A DNA stretch of 32,772 nt, taken from positions 1 through 32,772 of the forward strand of contig JAFDEE010000066.1 in the NCBI GenBank assembly GCA_019310525.1, in the 5' to 3' direction. The notes under the pieces were generated by a model. It was not told the origin of the DNA, made no database searches, and saw only the letters and a program-made list of their open reading frames with translations. Source of the stretch: Deltaproteobacteria bacterium (lineage in GTDB: Bacteria; Desulfobacterota; DSM-4660; Desulfatiglandales; HGW-15). The position numbers were made by a program, and so were the translations under genes. Shown one piece after another: positions 31,730 to 32,772 of this stretch; positions within the stretch are counted from its first letter, which is position 1; the number at the start of each line of letters is the position of its first letter.

Positions 31730-32122
31730 TACTAATGTATGACTGTCCCGCTCGGCAACCTGAGCGGGCCGGAGGTTTGACCTTAAACAAAATTGTACGT
31801 TTTTCAAAGGTTTCGTTTTCCTATCCTGTGATATTTCTGTTTTTTTTCATGAAATGCCCTGGATTGCCGATAGATAAGAAAATTGGCAAGGAGGCGGGAA
31901 AGCTCCCGTTTCGGTTCGAACAGGGACCCGTTTCATACCGGGGCCGAAAAATGATCCATGCGTTTATGAAAGTGCTGATTCCGCTCATTCAAGCTCCTAC
32001 TACAGTAATATTTGACCTCTTCTGAGAAGCCTTTTCCCCGCAATATCTTCCACCCGGTTGGGACCGATTCGGCGGGAGATGCCTGCCACTCCTTCAAGCA
32101 TTTTATCAAGGAGGAACAGGTC
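31730..32122. other. Gap between the SHMT-like cluster and the final gene
   Basis: No gene accepted; a 99-codon frame at 31726-32025 begins with TTG and lacks a family signal. A GC-rich hairpin follows the cluster. GCCGATAG at 31866-31873 resembles the -10 of flagellar sigma-28 promoters but lacks a matching -35. Confidence 0.4.
31747..31768. terminator. Hairpin at the end of the SHMT-like cluster
   Basis: CCCGCTC (31747-31753) and GAGCGGG (31762-31768) form a perfect 7-bp GC-rich stem with an 8-base loop, 18 bp after the last stop codon of the cluster. It has no T tract, so factor-independent termination is uncertain. Confidence 0.4.
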
Positions 32123-32772
32123 ATGATTTTTCACCTCTTCAGGAATCTAGGAATAAGGTCCAGGTTGCTGATACCCAATCTCCTCTATCTCGGGCTCTTT
32201 TTCGTGGTCGTATATTTTTTCTTCAGTTACAACGGCATGATCCAGGGTCTCTCGGAGGGGCAGAAATTCACCCGCCAGCTCACCGCAAAAATTCGGAACA
32301 TGGCAGCCGAGACCAAGGCCTATCTTTATGACCGTCTTACCTTTGAGCAACTCAACAAAAATAACTCCAAACTATTGTCCGAGATCAAGGACGAAAATCT
32401 CAGAGATGGTCTGGGTAAGATCTGGAAGGAGACGGAAAGGATAGAGGGCCTGAGGGCTGAAAACCGGAAGATCGAATCCGAGATCATGTCCTTGACTGAT
32501 CTATCAATTAAGCAGTCCAACGGTTTCTTGAAAGGGATCAGTCAAAAACTGGCCGATGAAGAAAAGAGAAACGAGGTTTCGACCCTGGAGAGATTGGTCA
32601 TTACCGGTGCTACAGTCAATACCTCTGCAAATTACGAACTCAGGCTCCTGTTCAACAAATTAAAGAAAAGCCTTGAGGCCAAGGATAAGATGTTGAGCTT
32701 CCTTGACAAGCTCATGGAAAACGTGAAGCAAGACGAGAAGTCTCTGGCAGGGACACCATTTGAACCCTTGGT
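32123..32772 (+). CDS. Membrane sensor / chemoreceptor-like protein (N-terminal part, runs off the window)
   Basis: The frame is open from ATG 32123, with AAGGAGGAACAGG just upstream, to the last base: about 216 codons without a stop. An N-terminal membrane helix (residues about 14-36, LLIPNLLYLGLFFVVVYFFF) follows a short basic leader. The visible rest is a highly charged, helical extracytoplasmic region (IKDENLRDGLGKIWKETERIEG, LRLLFNKLKKSLEAKDKM), as in four-helix-bundle sensor domains. This fits a chemotaxis receptor or sensor kinase N-terminus. The signalling domain, which would decide, lies beyond the window. Confidence 0.75.
   Translation, partial: MIFHLFRNLGIRSRLLIPNLLYLGLFFVVVYFFFSYNGMIQGLSEGQKFTRQLTAKIRNMAAETKAYLYDRLTFEQLNKNNSKLLSEIKDENLRDGLGKIWKETERIEGLRAENRKIESEIMSLTDLSIKQSNGFLKGISQKLADEEKRNEVSTLERLVITGATVNTSANYELRLLFNKLKKSLEAKDKMLSFLDKLMENVKQDEKSLAGTPFEPL

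Noticed and set aside
31866-31873. Sigma-28-like GCCGATAG
   Set aside because: No matching TAAA -35 at the required distance; it lies about 250 bp from the next start.
31726-32025. 99-codon frame after the SHMT-like cluster
   Set aside because: TTG start, runs through a hairpin, no ribosome site of its own, no family features.

Overview
The window looks like a chromosomal stretch from a Gram-negative anaerobe, most plausibly a Desulfobacterota (deltaproteobacterial) lineage. The evidence is circumstantial: a sigma-54 response regulator and a sigma-54 type promoter, a lipid-A-type acyltransferase, a B12-type radical SAM protein, many zinc-ribbon signalling proteins, a DUF362/ferredoxin fusion, and histidine kinases of a style common in that group. 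No rRNA, tRNA, CRISPR array, transposase or phage gene was seen.

Layout. 1-1600: two oligopeptide/dipeptide-type ABC permeases, the first cut by the window edge. 2032-5216: a CheD-like protein without the catalytic cysteine, a zinc-finger/HDOD protein and FabH. 5341-6708 (minus): an NtrC-family response regulator. 7245-13007 (plus): a compact four-gene run of LpxL-type acyltransferase, B12-binding radical SAM protein, GAF histidine kinase and enolase-superfamily epimerase. 13034-14965 (minus): a PAS/GAF histidine kinase with a Cys-rich insert in its ATPase domain. 15901-17226: a PP2C-like protein with altered metal motifs. 17281-18396 (minus): a THUMP rRNA methyltransferase. 18579-20096: a saccharopine dehydrogenase-family protein and a small zinc-ribbon membrane protein. 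20222-25858: a membrane protein, a chemoreceptor behind a sigma-54 promoter, an FHA-GAF protein, a zinc-ribbon/Coa1-like/TPR membrane protein and an unrecognised protein. 26169-26705 (minus): a nitroreductase. 27339-31729 (plus): a run of cpYpsA-like, NfeD-like, IscU/NifU-like, DUF362-ferredoxin and SHMT-like genes plus a 91-aa unknown. 32123 to the end: the start of a membrane sensor or chemoreceptor.

The strongest new signal is non-coding. A family of small non-autonomous elements of 181-224 bp sits in intergenic gaps. Three copies are complete, with terminal inverted repeats GTGTCCATCCATAAA/TTTATGGATGGACAC and 6-bp target-site duplications (TAACTG, AAATTA, and imperfect TACCTG/TTCCTG). Two more copies are partial or degraded. 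Each carries an internal stem whose arms change in a compensatory way between copies. One copy was inserted at the stop codon of the CheD-like gene. Another supplies a spurious 87-codon open extension in front of FabH. Two other short repeat families are present: a 45/46-bp CCTAAA...TTTAGG palindrome, and a CCCCGCTGC/GCAGCGGGG hairpin.

The genes suggest a signalling-rich region (two histidine kinases, an NtrC-type regulator, one or two chemoreceptors, FHA, HDOD, PP2C-like and CheD-like proteins) interleaved with envelope and lipid functions, followed by a redox/Fe-S/PLP gene cluster whose substrate cannot be read from the sequence.
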